DNA of 64,000 nt from Gammaproteobacteria bacterium (GTDB lineage Bacteria > Pseudomonadota > Gammaproteobacteria > Steroidobacterales > Steroidobacteraceae): NCBI GenBank assembly GCA_025357915.1, contig JANYLH010000084.1, positions 1-64,000 of the forward strand. Reading direction: 5' to 3'. This document shows positions 13,344-24,573 of the stretch, in pieces. The position numbers and the translations under genes are program-made. The notes under the pieces are model-generated. The model saw only the letters and a list, made by a program, of their open reading frames with translations. It made no database searches and was not told where the DNA came from. How positions within the stretch are numbered: the first letter of the stretch is position 1; each line of letters starts with the position of its first letter.

Positions 13344-14840
13344 TTATCGTCGAGCCTTGGGTGAGCCTCCGGCCGCAGCCAGAGCCGCGCGCAGGGCGTC
13401 CTCAACGACCAGGAGGCGGGTCAGGCGATCGGCGGGTATATCCAGCGTCCGGACCCACTCCAGGGGCCCACCCAGGGCCGGATTGCGCCAGGGACGGCCC
13501 GGCAGCTGCGCGACCAGCCATTCACAGACCGCCAGGGTCTGCGGGCAGCCATAGGCCTGGTGACTGGCGGCGGCAATGCTCTCCCCGGAGGTTTTCAACA
13601 TAAAACGCACCCAGGTACCCTGCTCGCGGGTGCCAGCCTCGCCGCTTGCCTCGCCCTGCCCCGGCTCGTCCTGCGCGAGGGCCTGGAGGCGCAGCACCTC
13701 GCGACGTACCGCCGCAACCGCACGATCGATGGCGGCGGCGTTCGTGCCACGCCCCAGGCTGAAGCGCAGCGCGCTCTGGGCGGACTCGCGGTCACGCCCG
13801 AGCGCCCGCAGCACATAGGAGGGCTCGTCGCTATCGGAATTGCAGGCCGAGCCGCTCGCCAGCGCCAGCTCGGCGAGGCCGAACAGCAGGCTCTCGCCTT
13901 CGATGCCGCTGAATGAAACGTTGAGGATTCCGGGCAGGCAATGTGCTGCCGGGCTGTTGGCGAGCACGCCCGGGAGTGAACCGATGCCCTCCCACAGGCG
14001 CTCGCGCAAGCGGGCCAGCCTGGCCGACTCGGCGCCCATATCGGCCGCCGCCAGCTCGCAGGCCAGGCCGAAGCCCGCGATCTGGTGCACCGGGAGCGTG
14101 CCCGAACGAAGCCCCCGCTCGTGCCCGCCCCCGAACATCAGCGGCAGCACGCTCACGCGGCGCGCCGGGTGCACGTACAACGCGCCAATTCCTTTGGGGC
14201 CATACAGCTTGTGCGCCGTGAATGACAGCAGGTCGACGCCCATCGCCGCGACATCGATCGGGAGCTTGCCCGCGCTCTGCGCTGCATCGACGTGGAAAGC
14301 CGCGCCGTGGGCGCGGCACAGGGCGCCGAAGGCGGCGATGTCCTGGATCGCGCCGGTCTCGTTGTTGGCGTGCATGAGCGACACCAGCACCGTGCCGGGG
14401 CGCAGCGCCTCGCGTAATTGCTCGGGCGTCACGCAGCCGCCGGGCGCGGGTGTCAGCAAGGTCACCGCAAAACCCTCGCGCTCGAGCTGGCGGCACGGAT
14501 CGAGCACGGCCTTGTGCTCGGTGCGCGAGCTGATCACGTGCAGCTCCTGCGGCGCGCGCCCCGCGCGCATGCCGCGCACCAGGCCGAGGATCGCGAGGTT
14601 GTCGGCTTCCGTCGCGCCCGAGGTAAAGATCACGTCCCCCGCGCGCGCGCCGATCAGCGCCGCCACCTGAGCGCGCGCCGCCTCGACGCGCGAGCGCGCC
14701 ACACGGCCGTAGGCGTGGGTGGAGGCTGGATTGCCGAACACGCCCTCGGCCCCCAGACACTCGGCCATGCACGCGGCCACGCGCGGATCAACCGGCGTGG
14801 TCGCGGCGTAGTCCAGGTAGATCGGCCCTGCGATGCTCAT
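13344..14840 (-). CDS. iscS: Cysteine desulfurase with degenerate IscU-like C-terminal domain
   Basis: PLP enzyme that releases sulfur from cysteine for cluster assembly. Residues 1-385 form a complete IscS-type desulfurase: PLP lysine K211 (FTAHKLYGPKG), catalytic loop Cys333 (ALASGSACNS) and SYVLRALG. After a Glu/Gly-rich linker (about 386-408), residues 409-490 resemble the second half of IscU. AYGCPQTLAVCEWL parallels the TYGC..A....TEW segment of IscU, and LDIPADRLTRLLVVEDALRAAL parallels LELPPVKIHCSILAEDAIKAAI. Of the three IscU cluster cysteines only the YGC one remains (C432). The HC position is T474-R475, and the N-terminal ACGD segment is missing. The enzyme part is secure; the IscU relationship is inferred by eye. 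It overlaps trmJ upstream. Confidence 0.9.
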   Translation of the reverse strand: MSIAGPIYLDYAATTPVDPRVAACMAECLGAEGVFGNPASTHAYGRVARSRVEAARAQVAALIGARAGDVIFTSGATEADNLAILGLVRGMRAGRAPQELHVISSRTEHKAVLDPCRQLEREGFAVTLLTPAPGGCVTPEQLREALRPGTVLVSLMHANNETGAIQDIAAFGALCRAHGAAFHVDAAQSAGKLPIDVAAMGVDLLSFTAHKLYGPKGIGALYVHPARRVSVLPLMFGGGHERGLRSGTLPVHQIAGFGLACELAAADMGAESARLARLRERLWEGIGSLPGVLANSPAAHCLPGILNVSFSGIEGESLLFGLAELALASGSACNSDSDEPSYVLRALGRDRESAQSALRFSLGRGTNAAAIDRAVAAVRREVLRLQALAQDEPGQGEASGEAGTREQGTWVRFMLKTSGESIAAASHQAYGCPQTLAVCEWLVAQLPGRPWRNPALGGPLEWVRTLDIPADRLTRLLVVEDALRAALAAAGGSPKARR

Positions 14841-15583
14841 GCGGGCGGCACCGTCTCGCCGGCGCGGCGCCGGCGCTGCTGCACGGCGGTCAGGATTCCG
14901 CGCAGGATATTCACCTCGTTGGCGTCGAGCTCAGCGCGCTGCAGAAAGCGGCGGATGCGATTCATGAGGTTCGTCCCCTGTTGCGTGCGATCGCGGAAAT
15001 CGACTTCCACGAGCACGGTCTCGAGATGCTGGTACAGCCGCGCCATCGCCGGCGGGTCGGCAAGCGGTTGCTCGCGCGCCGCCGGGGGCACGCTGCCGCC
15101 GCGCGCGCGCAGGATCTCATAAGCGACCACCTGGACGGCCATGGCCAGGTTGAGCGAAGCGTATTCCGTGCCGGTCGGGATGCGCAGCAACGCGTGTGCG
15201 GGCGCCAGGTCTTCGTTGCTGAGGCCGCTGTGCTCGCCGCCGAACACGATGGCCACCGGCACCGCGGCGCTCTCCGCCACCGCGCGCACGGCCGCCTCGC
15301 GCACGTCGAGTACGCGGTAGTAGTGGTCGCGCTCGCGCGCGGTGCAGGCCAGCACCAGGCCGCAGCCCGCGAGCGCCTCGGTCACGGTGGCGGCGACGCG
15401 CGCGTTCGCCAGCACGTCGTCCGCGCCGGAAGCGCGCGCCGTCGCCTCCGGGTGCGGGAATTGTCGCGGTCGCACCAGGGCCAGGTCCACCAGATCCATG
15501 TTCTTCATGGCCCGCGCCGCGGCGCCGATATTGCCCGGATGCGAAGTGTCGACGAGGACCATGCGGATCGGCAGTGCCTGCAT
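14837..15583 (-). CDS. trmJ: tRNA (cytidine/uridine-2'-O-)-methyltransferase TrmJ
   Basis: SPOUT-family enzyme that methylates the 2'-OH of nucleotide 32 in several tRNAs. The 248-residue protein shows the family motifs VLVDTSHPGNIGAAARAMKNM, VFGGEHSGLSNEDL and PTGTEYASLNLAMAVQ, which build the knotted SAM site. A C-terminal extension follows. The gene is divergent from suhB, as in E. coli and Pseudomonas, with only 22 bases between the starts. iscR, which usually follows trmJ, is absent. The iscS-like start overlaps its stop. Confidence 0.95.
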   Translation of the reverse strand: MQALPIRMVLVDTSHPGNIGAAARAMKNMDLVDLALVRPRQFPHPEATARASGADDVLANARVAATVTEALAGCGLVLACTARERDHYYRVLDVREAAVRAVAESAAVPVAIVFGGEHSGLSNEDLAPAHALLRIPTGTEYASLNLAMAVQVVAYEILRARGGSVPPAAREQPLADPPAMARLYQHLETVLVEVDFRDRTQQGTNLMNRIRRFLQRAELDANEVNILRGILTAVQQRRRRAGETVPPA

Positions 15584-15605
15584 AAGGCTGCTATTCTAGT
15601 TGACT

Positions 15606-16454
15606 ATGCATCCATTGCTGAATATCGCGGTGCGCGCCGCACGGCGGGCCGGTGAAGTGATCGCGCGCAGCATCCCGCGGCTCGAGGGCATCGAGGTCCA
15701 CGCCAAGGAACGGCACGACTACGTGACCGAGGTGGACCGGGCCGCGGAGCTGGAAATCATCAACATCATCCGCCACCACTACCCCGACCACGCGATCCTG
15801 GCCGAGGAAAGCGGGGCGAGCGGCAGCAGCGAAACCCGCTGGATCGTCGACCCGCTCGACGGCACCACCAATTTCCTGCACGGCTTTCCGGTCTATGCGG
15901 TGTCGATCGCCTGCGAGGTGCGCGGCCGGCTCGAGGTCGCGACCGTGTACGACGTGCTCCGCCAGGAACTGTTCACCGCGACCCGGGGCGTCGGCGCGCA
16001 GCTCGATACCCGGCGCATCAGGGTCAGCAAAAGACGCGGTCTCGAGGGCGCGTTGCTGGCCACCGGTTTCCCGTTCCGGGCCGACGACGATCTGGACACC
16101 TATCTCGAGATGCTGCGGCTGGTCATGCCGCAGGTCGCCGGCGTCCGTCGCGCCGGCTCGGCGGCACTCGATCTCGCCTACGTCGCCGCCGGCCGCGTCG
16201 ACGGCTTCTGGGAACTCGGCCTCAAGCCCTGGGATACCGCGGCCGGCGCGCTGCTGGTCACCGAAGCGGGCGGGCATCTGAGCCGGGTCAACGGCGCTCC
16301 TTATGAACACGGGGGCGATGTGTGCGCGGGCACGCCACGCATCCATGCCGCGCTGGTGGCGGCCTTCACGCCGCTCGTCGCCGCGCCGCCTGCTGGGTTA
16401 AAGTCCGCGGCAACGCTGCGGGCCCTCAGCAACAGGGAAGCGCCCAAATTGTGA
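15606..16454 (+). CDS. suhB: Inositol-1-monophosphatase family protein SuhB
   Basis: Mg-dependent phosphatase that in E. coli also joins the transcription antitermination complex on rRNA operons. The start at ATG 15606 gives MHPLLNIAVRAARRAG, matching E. coli SuhB; a TTG two codons upstream was discarded. Metal and substrate motifs are EESG, WIVDPLDGTTNFLHG and KPWDTAAGALLVTEAGG. The last 20 or so residues are not conserved. It is divergent from trmJ. Confidence 0.96.
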   Translation: MHPLLNIAVRAARRAGEVIARSIPRLEGIEVHAKERHDYVTEVDRAAELEIINIIRHHYPDHAILAEESGASGSSETRWIVDPLDGTTNFLHGFPVYAVSIACEVRGRLEVATVYDVLRQELFTATRGVGAQLDTRRIRVSKRRGLEGALLATGFPFRADDDLDTYLEMLRLVMPQVAGVRRAGSAALDLAYVAAGRVDGFWELGLKPWDTAAGALLVTEAGGHLSRVNGAPYEHGGDVCAGTPRIHAALVAAFTPLVAAPPAGLKSAATLRALSNREAPKL

Positions 16455-16479
16455 AAACACGAAATTACGGGGAAAACGC

Positions 16480-17883
16480 ATGAATCTGTTCCGCACCAAA
16501 CCGACCGATGTCAACGCCAACACAGGACTGAAACGCTGCCTGGGCGCATTTGACCTGACCATGCTCGGCATCGGCTGCATCATCGGCACCGGCATCTTCG
16601 TCCTCACTGGCGTGGTTGCCGCGCAGCACGCGGGCCCGGCCATCGTCCTGTCGTTCATCCTCTCCGGTATAGCCTGCGCATTTGCGGCGTTGTGCTATGC
16701 CGAACTCGCCGGCGCGATCGGCGGCGCCGGCAGCGCCTACGGCTACGCCTACACGGGTATCGGCGAGCTGATCGCGTGGATCATCGGCTGGGATCTCATC
16801 CTGGAGTACGCTGTTGCCACTTCCACCGTGGCCATCGGCTGGTCCGGCTATTTCGGCAAGATCATGGAATTGGCGGGCGTGCACCTGCCCTACGCATTGA
16901 CCAATGCCCCGCTCGACGGCGGCATTGCCAATGTGCCGGCCATGGTTATCGTGCTGTTGTTGTCCCTGTTGCTTTCCATCGGCGTCAGCGAATCGGCCCG
17001 GTTCAATACGGTGATGGTGTTCATAAAGCTTGCCGCGGTCCTGATCTTCATCGTGGTCGCTGCCCCGCACGTCAATCCGGCCAATTGGCATCCCTTCATC
17101 CCGCCGCAAATCACCGACTCCGCCGGCCAGTCACATTTCGGCATGGGCGGCATCCTGACCGGCGCTTCGCTGATCTTTTTTGCGTACATTGGCTTCGACG
17201 CGGTTTCGACCGCTGCTGAGGAAACGATCAATCCCCAGCGAAACCTGCCGATCGGCATTATCGCTTCCCTGGTAATTTGCACGATTCTTTACATCGTGGT
17301 GTCTGGCATCCTCACCGGCGTCGTGCATTACGACCAGATCGACATCAAGGCGCCGATCGCCGATGCACTCAAGCAGCTCGGCATCGGTTGGGCGGAAGCC
17401 CTGATCTCGATCGGCGCTCTGGCTGGCATCACCACAGTGATGCTGGTGCTTTATTTCGGCCTGACCCGTGTGGTGCTGGCGATGTCGCGCGACGGACTCC
17501 TGCCCATGCCACTGGCCAGGGTCAATCCCAGGACCCAGACGCCGGTGCGCCTCATCCTGGGATCTGGCGTCGCCATCGCCCTGATCGCAGGCCTGTCGCC
17601 GATTGGCAAAGTGGCTCAGTTGGTCAACCTGGGCACGCTCTCGGCCTTTTTCCTGGTGTGCGTCAGCGTCATCGTGCTGCGCAGGACCCGCCCGGAACTC
17701 AAGCGCCCGTTCCGCACTCCGTGGGTTCCGCTGGTACCGATACTCGGCATGGGCTTCTGCGCGTTTCTCATGGGCGGGCTGCCCGCGATCACCTGGAAAG
17801 CGTTCTTCATCTGGTCCGCGGCGGGACTCGCGATCTACGCCCTGTACTCGTACCGTCACAGCGGGCTTGCCAGGCAAAGCTGA
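16480..17883 (+). CDS. APC-superfamily amino acid permease (CAT-like)
   Basis: Inner-membrane transporter of 467 residues with about twelve hydrophobic helices. It begins with a soluble segment GLKRCLGAFDLTMLGIGCIIGTGIFVLTG, the signature of the cationic amino acid transporter branch of the APC family. The conserved FIGFDAVSTAAEE motif appears as AYIGFDAVSTAAEE near residue 240. The substrate cannot be told from sequence. It follows suhB by 25 bases and precedes an acetyltransferase gene. The many amino-acid catabolic genes in the window fit a role in amino acid uptake. Confidence 0.9.
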   Translation: MNLFRTKPTDVNANTGLKRCLGAFDLTMLGIGCIIGTGIFVLTGVVAAQHAGPAIVLSFILSGIACAFAALCYAELAGAIGGAGSAYGYAYTGIGELIAWIIGWDLILEYAVATSTVAIGWSGYFGKIMELAGVHLPYALTNAPLDGGIANVPAMVIVLLLSLLLSIGVSESARFNTVMVFIKLAAVLIFIVVAAPHVNPANWHPFIPPQITDSAGQSHFGMGGILTGASLIFFAYIGFDAVSTAAEETINPQRNLPIGIIASLVICTILYIVVSGILTGVVHYDQIDIKAPIADALKQLGIGWAEALISIGALAGITTVMLVLYFGLTRVVLAMSRDGLLPMPLARVNPRTQTPVRLILGSGVAIALIAGLSPIGKVAQLVNLGTLSAFFLVCVSVIVLRRTRPELKRPFRTPWVPLVPILGMGFCAFLMGGLPAITWKAFFIWSAAGLAIYALYSYRHSGLARQS

Positions 17884-17918
17884 GTGGTTGCCAGGACAGC
17901 TGGCGGCCAGGCCCTGGA

Positions 17919-18401
17919 ATGCGGGGCGTGATCAGCCTCCGCACCGCCGAACCGGGCGACGTGCCGCAGATCCTGCGCTTCATCCGCGCGCTCGGCGTCT
18001 ACGAACACCTGGAATCCGAAGTCGTCGCCACCGAGGCGGCGCTGCACGCAACGCTGTTCGGCGAGCGGCGCTACGCGGAGGTCCTGCTCGCCGATTGCGA
18101 CGGCCAGGCGGCGGGCTTCGCGCTGTACTTCCACAATTATTCGACCTTTCTGGCCAGGCCGGGCATCTACCTGGAAGACCTGTTTGTCGACCCCGCGTTT
18201 CGCCAGCACGGCGTGGGCAAGGCGCTGCTGCAGCAACTGGCGCGGCAGACCGTGGCGCGCGAATGCGGCCGGCTCGAATGGTCGGCGCTCAAATGGAACG
18301 CCCTGGCGATCGACTTCTATCTGCGGTTGGGAGCCGTGGCCCTGGACGATTGGCGCGGCTACCGCCTGAGCGGCGCCGCGCTCCAGCGCCTCGCTGAATA
18401 G
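17919..18401 (+). CDS. GNAT-family N-acetyltransferase
   Basis: A 160-residue acetyl-CoA-dependent N-acetyltransferase. The fold core is visible as ISLRTAEPGDVPQILRFIRAL at the N-terminus and the acetyl-CoA loop FVDPAFRQHGVGKALLQQL. EWSALKWNALAIDFYLRLGA corresponds to the last conserved segment. The layout resembles diamine/polyamine acetyltransferases (SAT2-like), but the substrate is not determined. ATG 17919 was chosen; a GTG three codons later is possible. It is convergent with the TerC-family gene, 14 bases apart. Confidence 0.85.
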   Translation: MRGVISLRTAEPGDVPQILRFIRALGVYEHLESEVVATEAALHATLFGERRYAEVLLADCDGQAAGFALYFHNYSTFLARPGIYLEDLFVDPAFRQHGVGKALLQQLARQTVARECGRLEWSALKWNALAIDFYLRLGAVALDDWRGYRLSGAALQRLAE

Positions 18402-18415
18402 TCCGCTGCTGCGAT

Positions 18416-19156
18416 CTACAACCCGCGCCGCTGGCGCCGAGCGTCGAGGAGCCGGCGCAGGCGGATGTTGATCATCTCGACCAGCACCGAGAATGCCATC
18501 GCGAAGTACAGGTAACCCTTGGGGATATGGAAGTCCATGCCCTCGGCGATCAGCGCCACGCCGACCAGGATCAGGAACGCCAGCGCGAGGATCTTGATGG
18601 TGGGATGCGTTTCCACGAACTCGGAGATCGGCCCCGACAGCCACATCATGACGATGATCGACAGGACGATGGCCGCCACCATGACCGGCACCTGGTCGGG
18701 GCGCGCCAGTCCCACCGCGGTAAAGACCGAGTCGAGCGAGAACACGATATCGATGAGCGCGATCTGCACGACGATGGCGGCGAAACTGGCCAGGGCCCGC
18801 GCGCGGTGCTCCGCGGCAGCGCCCTCCAGCGTGTGGTGAATCTCGAGCACGCTCTTGGCGAGCAGGAACAGGCCGCCCCCGGCCAGGATCAGGTCGCGCC
18901 CCGAGATCGCCTGCCCCATGAGCGAGAACCATGGTTTGGTCAGGCGAATGAGCCACACGATCGAGAACAGCAGGGCGATGCGCGTCACCATGGCGAGCGC
19001 AAGACCCACGACCCGCGCGCGCGGCTGCCGCTCCGGCGGGAGCCGACCGACCAGGATCGCCAGGAAGATGACGTTGTCGATGCCCAGCACGATCTCGAGC
19101 AACGAGAGCGTCGCGAACGCCACCCAGGTGGACGGATCGGAGAGCATCGCCAGCAT
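18416..19156 (-). CDS. TerC-family integral membrane protein
   Basis: A 246-residue membrane protein of the TerC family, whose members are linked to tellurite resistance and metal (manganese) homeostasis. About seven hydrophobic helices are present, with the hallmark acidic intramembrane motifs EIVLGIDNVIFLAI and IALIDIVFSLDSVFTAVG. No other ter genes are nearby, so a manganese-export or general envelope role is more likely than a tellurite operon. It lies 12 bases downstream of secF and could be read through from secDF. Confidence 0.88.
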   Translation of the reverse strand: MLAMLSDPSTWVAFATLSLLEIVLGIDNVIFLAILVGRLPPERQPRARVVGLALAMVTRIALLFSIVWLIRLTKPWFSLMGQAISGRDLILAGGGLFLLAKSVLEIHHTLEGAAAEHRARALASFAAIVVQIALIDIVFSLDSVFTAVGLARPDQVPVMVAAIVLSIIVMMWLSGPISEFVETHPTIKILALAFLILVGVALIAEGMDFHIPKGYLYFAMAFSVLVEMINIRLRRLLDARRQRRGL

Positions 19157-19168
19157 GCGCGCGCCTCG

Positions 19169-20104
19169 CTACGGCAGGTCGTCGACCGGCCGCTTCACCG
19201 AGGTCGGCAGCAGATGCTCGGCTTTCAGTCCGCAATCGAGCGCGATAGCGCTCGAGATGTAGATCGAAGAGTAGGTGCCGGCGAGGATGCCGATGATCAG
19301 CGCCTCGGAAAAGCCCTTGAGCGCCTGGCCGCCGAGCAGGTACAGCGCCACCACCACGATGAGCGTCACCACCTTGGTCATGATGGTGCGCGACAGCGTC
19401 TGGTTGATCGACTGGTCGAGCACCGCCACGGGCTCGAGCCGCCGGCTGCCTTCGAAGCGCTCGCGGATGCGGTCGAACACCACGACCGTGTCGTTCAGCG
19501 AATAGCCGATGACGGCGAGCATCGCCGAAACCACCGGCAGGTCGAACGAGGTGTGCGCGATCGAGAACGCGCCCAGCACCAGGATCGGGTCATGGAGCAC
19601 CGCGAGAATGGCGCCGAGCGAGAGGCGCCAGGTGTGAAAGCGGAAGGCGATGTACAGGAAGATCAGTGCCAGCGTGGCGCTCAGTGCGCCGATCGCCCCG
19701 CGCGTGAGCTCGTCGCCCACCTGCGGGCCGACCACGTCGAGACTGGTGATTTCCGCTTTGGCGTCGATGGCGTGCAAAACGGCATCGATGCGGGCGCGGA
19801 TCACGTCCCCCGTCTGCCCGGTCTGCGCCGGCAACCGGATCGCCGCTTCGCGCGATGAGCCGAGGTTCTGCACCTGCGGTTCGCTGAACCCGGCGCGCTC
19901 GAGCCCGCTGCGCACCGCATCGATGTTCACGGCGTTGGTGAAACTGGCCTGCACCTGCACGCCGCCGGTGAAATCCACCGCGAGATTGAGGCCGCGGATG
20001 AAGAACGAACCGATGGACAGCGCCATCAGCCCCAGCGACAGGGCGTACCACACCTTGCGTGTCGACATGAAGGGAAAGCTCGTGGCTTTCGTAAAGAATT
20101 CCAC
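19169..20104 (-). CDS. secF: Protein translocase subunit SecF
   Basis: Works with SecD and YajC to use the proton gradient for late protein export. The 311-residue protein has one N-terminal helix, the periplasmic P4 domain with DFTGGVQVQASF, and five C-terminal helices containing GYSLNDTVVVFDRIRE and RTIMTKVVTLIVV. A start 12 codons later (MSTRK) is possible. It follows secD by ten bases. Confidence 0.97.
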   Translation of the reverse strand: MEFFTKATSFPFMSTRKVWYALSLGLMALSIGSFFIRGLNLAVDFTGGVQVQASFTNAVNIDAVRSGLERAGFSEPQVQNLGSSREAAIRLPAQTGQTGDVIRARIDAVLHAIDAKAEITSLDVVGPQVGDELTRGAIGALSATLALIFLYIAFRFHTWRLSLGAILAVLHDPILVLGAFSIAHTSFDLPVVSAMLAVIGYSLNDTVVVFDRIRERFEGSRRLEPVAVLDQSINQTLSRTIMTKVVTLIVVVALYLLGGQALKGFSEALIIGILAGTYSSIYISSAIALDCGLKAEHLLPTSVKRPVDDLP

Positions 20105-20114
20105 CGTACTCTCC

Positions 20115-21986
20115 TTAGCCTATCGACAGGCGGTCGAGCTTGCGGCGCCCGCCATACATGAGGGTGATCAACGCCCGGCTCCCCATGAGCGAGGTGAACA
20201 TCGAGGTGGCAATGCCAAGCGTCAGCACCACCGCGAAGCCGCGAATCGCGCCCCGCCCCACTACCCAGAGCACCAGGCCGGCAATGAACGCCGTGACGTT
20301 GGAGTCGAGGATCGCCGAGAACGCCTTGTCGAAACCGGCGCGGATCGCCGCCTGCGGCGTTACCCCGTTGCGCAGCTCCTCGCGGATGCGCTCGTAGATC
20401 AGCACGTTGGCGTCCACGGCAATGCCGACAGTGAGAATGATGCCGGCGATGCCCGGGAGCGAAAGCGTCGCGCGCAGCATCGACAGCAGCGCGGTGAGCA
20501 GCACCACGTTCGCCAGCAGCACCAGGTTGGCCACCCAGCCAAAATGCTGGTAGTAGAGCGCCATGAACACGAACACCGCCAGCATGCCGATGACCAGCGC
20601 CTGTACGCCCTTGCGGATGTTCTCGGCGCCGAGGCTCGGACCGATGGTGCGTTCCTCGACGGCGAAGATCGGCGCCGACAGCGACCCGGAGCGCATCAGG
20701 AGCGCCAGCTCGCGCGCCTCGACCGCCGTGAGTCCGGTGATCCGGAACTGGTTGCTCAATACCGCCTGGATGGTCGCCAGGCTGATGATCTTCTCGGTCG
20801 TGACATCGTGCACGGTCTTCTGGCCGTCGATCATGCGGCTCTCGCGGCTCTTCTCGATGTAGACCACCGCCATGCGCTTGTGGACGTTGAGGCGCGTGTT
20901 GCGCAGCATCGAATCGCCCCCTTGCCCGTTGAGCGTGACGTTGACCTCCGGGCCCTCGTTGCCCGAGCTGGAGGTGGCGTTGGTGAGCTGGTCGCCGGTG
21001 GCGATCAGCTCACGCTTGAGCAGCACCGCACGGCCGTCCATGTCGTAGAGCTTGGAGCCGAGCGGCGCGCGGCCGCGCTGCTTGGCTTCCTGGGCGCTGT
21101 TCTGCGAATCCTCGAGCCGGAACTCCAGGGTCGCGACCTTGCCGAGGATGTCCTTCACCTCGGCGGAATTCTGCACGCCGGGCAACTGCACGTTGATACG
21201 ATCGATGCCCTGTTGCGCGACGATCGGCTCGGAGACGCCCAGCTCGTTGACGCGGTTGCGGAGCGTGGTGATGTTCTTCTGCAGCGCATAGTCCTGGCGG
21301 GCCTTGACCTGCGTCGGGGTCATTTCCATTTCGATGGTCGGCCCGGCCTCACCGCTGCCGACGCTGAAGGTCAGGTCGCCATTGGCCTTGCGGAGCGCAT
21401 CGCGCACCGCGCCGACATCGGCCCCGGCAGGCAACGCCACGCGCAGCGCGTTGGGAATGCTGCTCTTGCCGCCCGTGTAGGTGGTGATATCGTTGAAGGG
21501 CAGCTTGGCGCCGGCCAGCGTGCGCCGGAATCCCTGGTCGTAGCTTTCAAGCAGCTGCGACACCGCGCCGTTCACGTCCACCTGGTAAAGCAGATACAGG
21601 CCGCCGCGCAGATCCAGGCCCAGCGGCATGGGCCGCAGCCCAAACTTGCGCAGCGCCGCCGGCGCGCGCGACGCCGTGGTCAGCGCCGATACGTAGTCGG
21701 CCGCCATGGCCTCGTTGACCGTGTCGCGCGCCTTGAGCTGGTCGGCTACGCTCGCGAAGCGGACCACGAGCTTGCCATCGTCGACATAGGCGCTGCGAAA
21801 CGGCGCGGCGCGGCCGTTCAGCACCTGCTCGACTGCCTGGCGCGCAAAATCGTCCATCGGCAGGCGGCTCTTGCGCGCCACCTGCAGGGCCGGATCGGTG
21901 CCGAAGAAATTCGGCAGCGCGAACATCAGCGCCAGCAGCATGACGAGCGCAACCAGCGTGTACTTCCAGCGCGGGAATTCCAGCAT
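20115..21986 (-). CDS. secD: Protein translocase subunit SecD
   Basis: Partner of SecF in the Sec translocon. The 623-residue protein has an N-terminal helix, a large periplasmic part beginning near LGLDLRGGLYLLYQVD, the segment NRVNELGVSEPIVAQQG, and a C-terminal bundle with GIAVDANVLIYERIREEL and a conserved RDxN-like loop. The size is close to gammaproteobacterial SecD. It sits between yajC (nine bases) and secF (ten bases). Confidence 0.97.
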   Translation of the reverse strand: MLEFPRWKYTLVALVMLLALMFALPNFFGTDPALQVARKSRLPMDDFARQAVEQVLNGRAAPFRSAYVDDGKLVVRFASVADQLKARDTVNEAMAADYVSALTTASRAPAALRKFGLRPMPLGLDLRGGLYLLYQVDVNGAVSQLLESYDQGFRRTLAGAKLPFNDITTYTGGKSSIPNALRVALPAGADVGAVRDALRKANGDLTFSVGSGEAGPTIEMEMTPTQVKARQDYALQKNITTLRNRVNELGVSEPIVAQQGIDRINVQLPGVQNSAEVKDILGKVATLEFRLEDSQNSAQEAKQRGRAPLGSKLYDMDGRAVLLKRELIATGDQLTNATSSSGNEGPEVNVTLNGQGGDSMLRNTRLNVHKRMAVVYIEKSRESRMIDGQKTVHDVTTEKIISLATIQAVLSNQFRITGLTAVEARELALLMRSGSLSAPIFAVEERTIGPSLGAENIRKGVQALVIGMLAVFVFMALYYQHFGWVANLVLLANVVLLTALLSMLRATLSLPGIAGIILTVGIAVDANVLIYERIREELRNGVTPQAAIRAGFDKAFSAILDSNVTAFIAGLVLWVVGRGAIRGFAVVLTLGIATSMFTSLMGSRALITLMYGGRRKLDRLSIG

Positions 21987-21995
21987 GGGTTTCTC

Positions 21996-22325
21996 TCAGG
22001 CGCCCTTGAGCGTGCCCTTGGGCATGAGCTGCGAAATCTGGCCACGCTGCACGCGGATGCGCACCCCGTCGGCCACTTCGAGCGTGACGAAGGTGTCGCC
22101 CACGTCGCTGATGCGGCCGAGGATCCCGCCGCTGGTGACCACTTCATCGCCGCTCGCGAGCTTGGCCAGCATCGCCTGCTGTTCCTTCATGCGCTTCTGC
22201 TGCGGCCGGATCAGCATGAAGTAGAAGATCGCGACGAATACGACCAGGATGAGAATCTGGCTGAACCCGCCGCCCGGGCTCGCGCCGGCAGCCTGTGCGT
22301 AGGCCGGTGAAATCAGGAAATCCAT
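21996..22325 (-). CDS. yajC: Preprotein translocase subunit YajC
   Basis: Small inner-membrane protein that associates with SecDF. The 109-residue protein has one helix (ILILVVFVAIFYFMLIRPQQKR) followed by the typical cytoplasmic segment EEVVTSGG-like (GDEVVTSGGILGRI) and VTLEVADGVRIRVQR. The order queA-tgt-yajC-secD-secF is conserved. Confidence 0.96.
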   Translation of the reverse strand: MDFLISPAYAQAAGASPGGGFSQILILVVFVAIFYFMLIRPQQKRMKEQQAMLAKLASGDEVVTSGGILGRISDVGDTFVTLEVADGVRIRVQRGQISQLMPKGTLKGA

Positions 22326-22399
22326 GGGCTATACCTTCCGGTGGTTGCTGGTCAATCTGCGGGCCGGGAATTCCACCCCGGGTGCGAAAAAGGGCGGCA

Positions 22400-24561
<2,162 letters not shown>

Positions 24562-24573
24562 TCCGGACAGGGG

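Noticed and set aside
18527-22310. Very long plus-strand open frames (443 and 886 codons) opposite TerC, secF, secD and yajC
   Set aside because: Their translations are rich in Arg, His, Asp and Gln without any domain pattern, while the minus strand encodes intact, conserved proteins.
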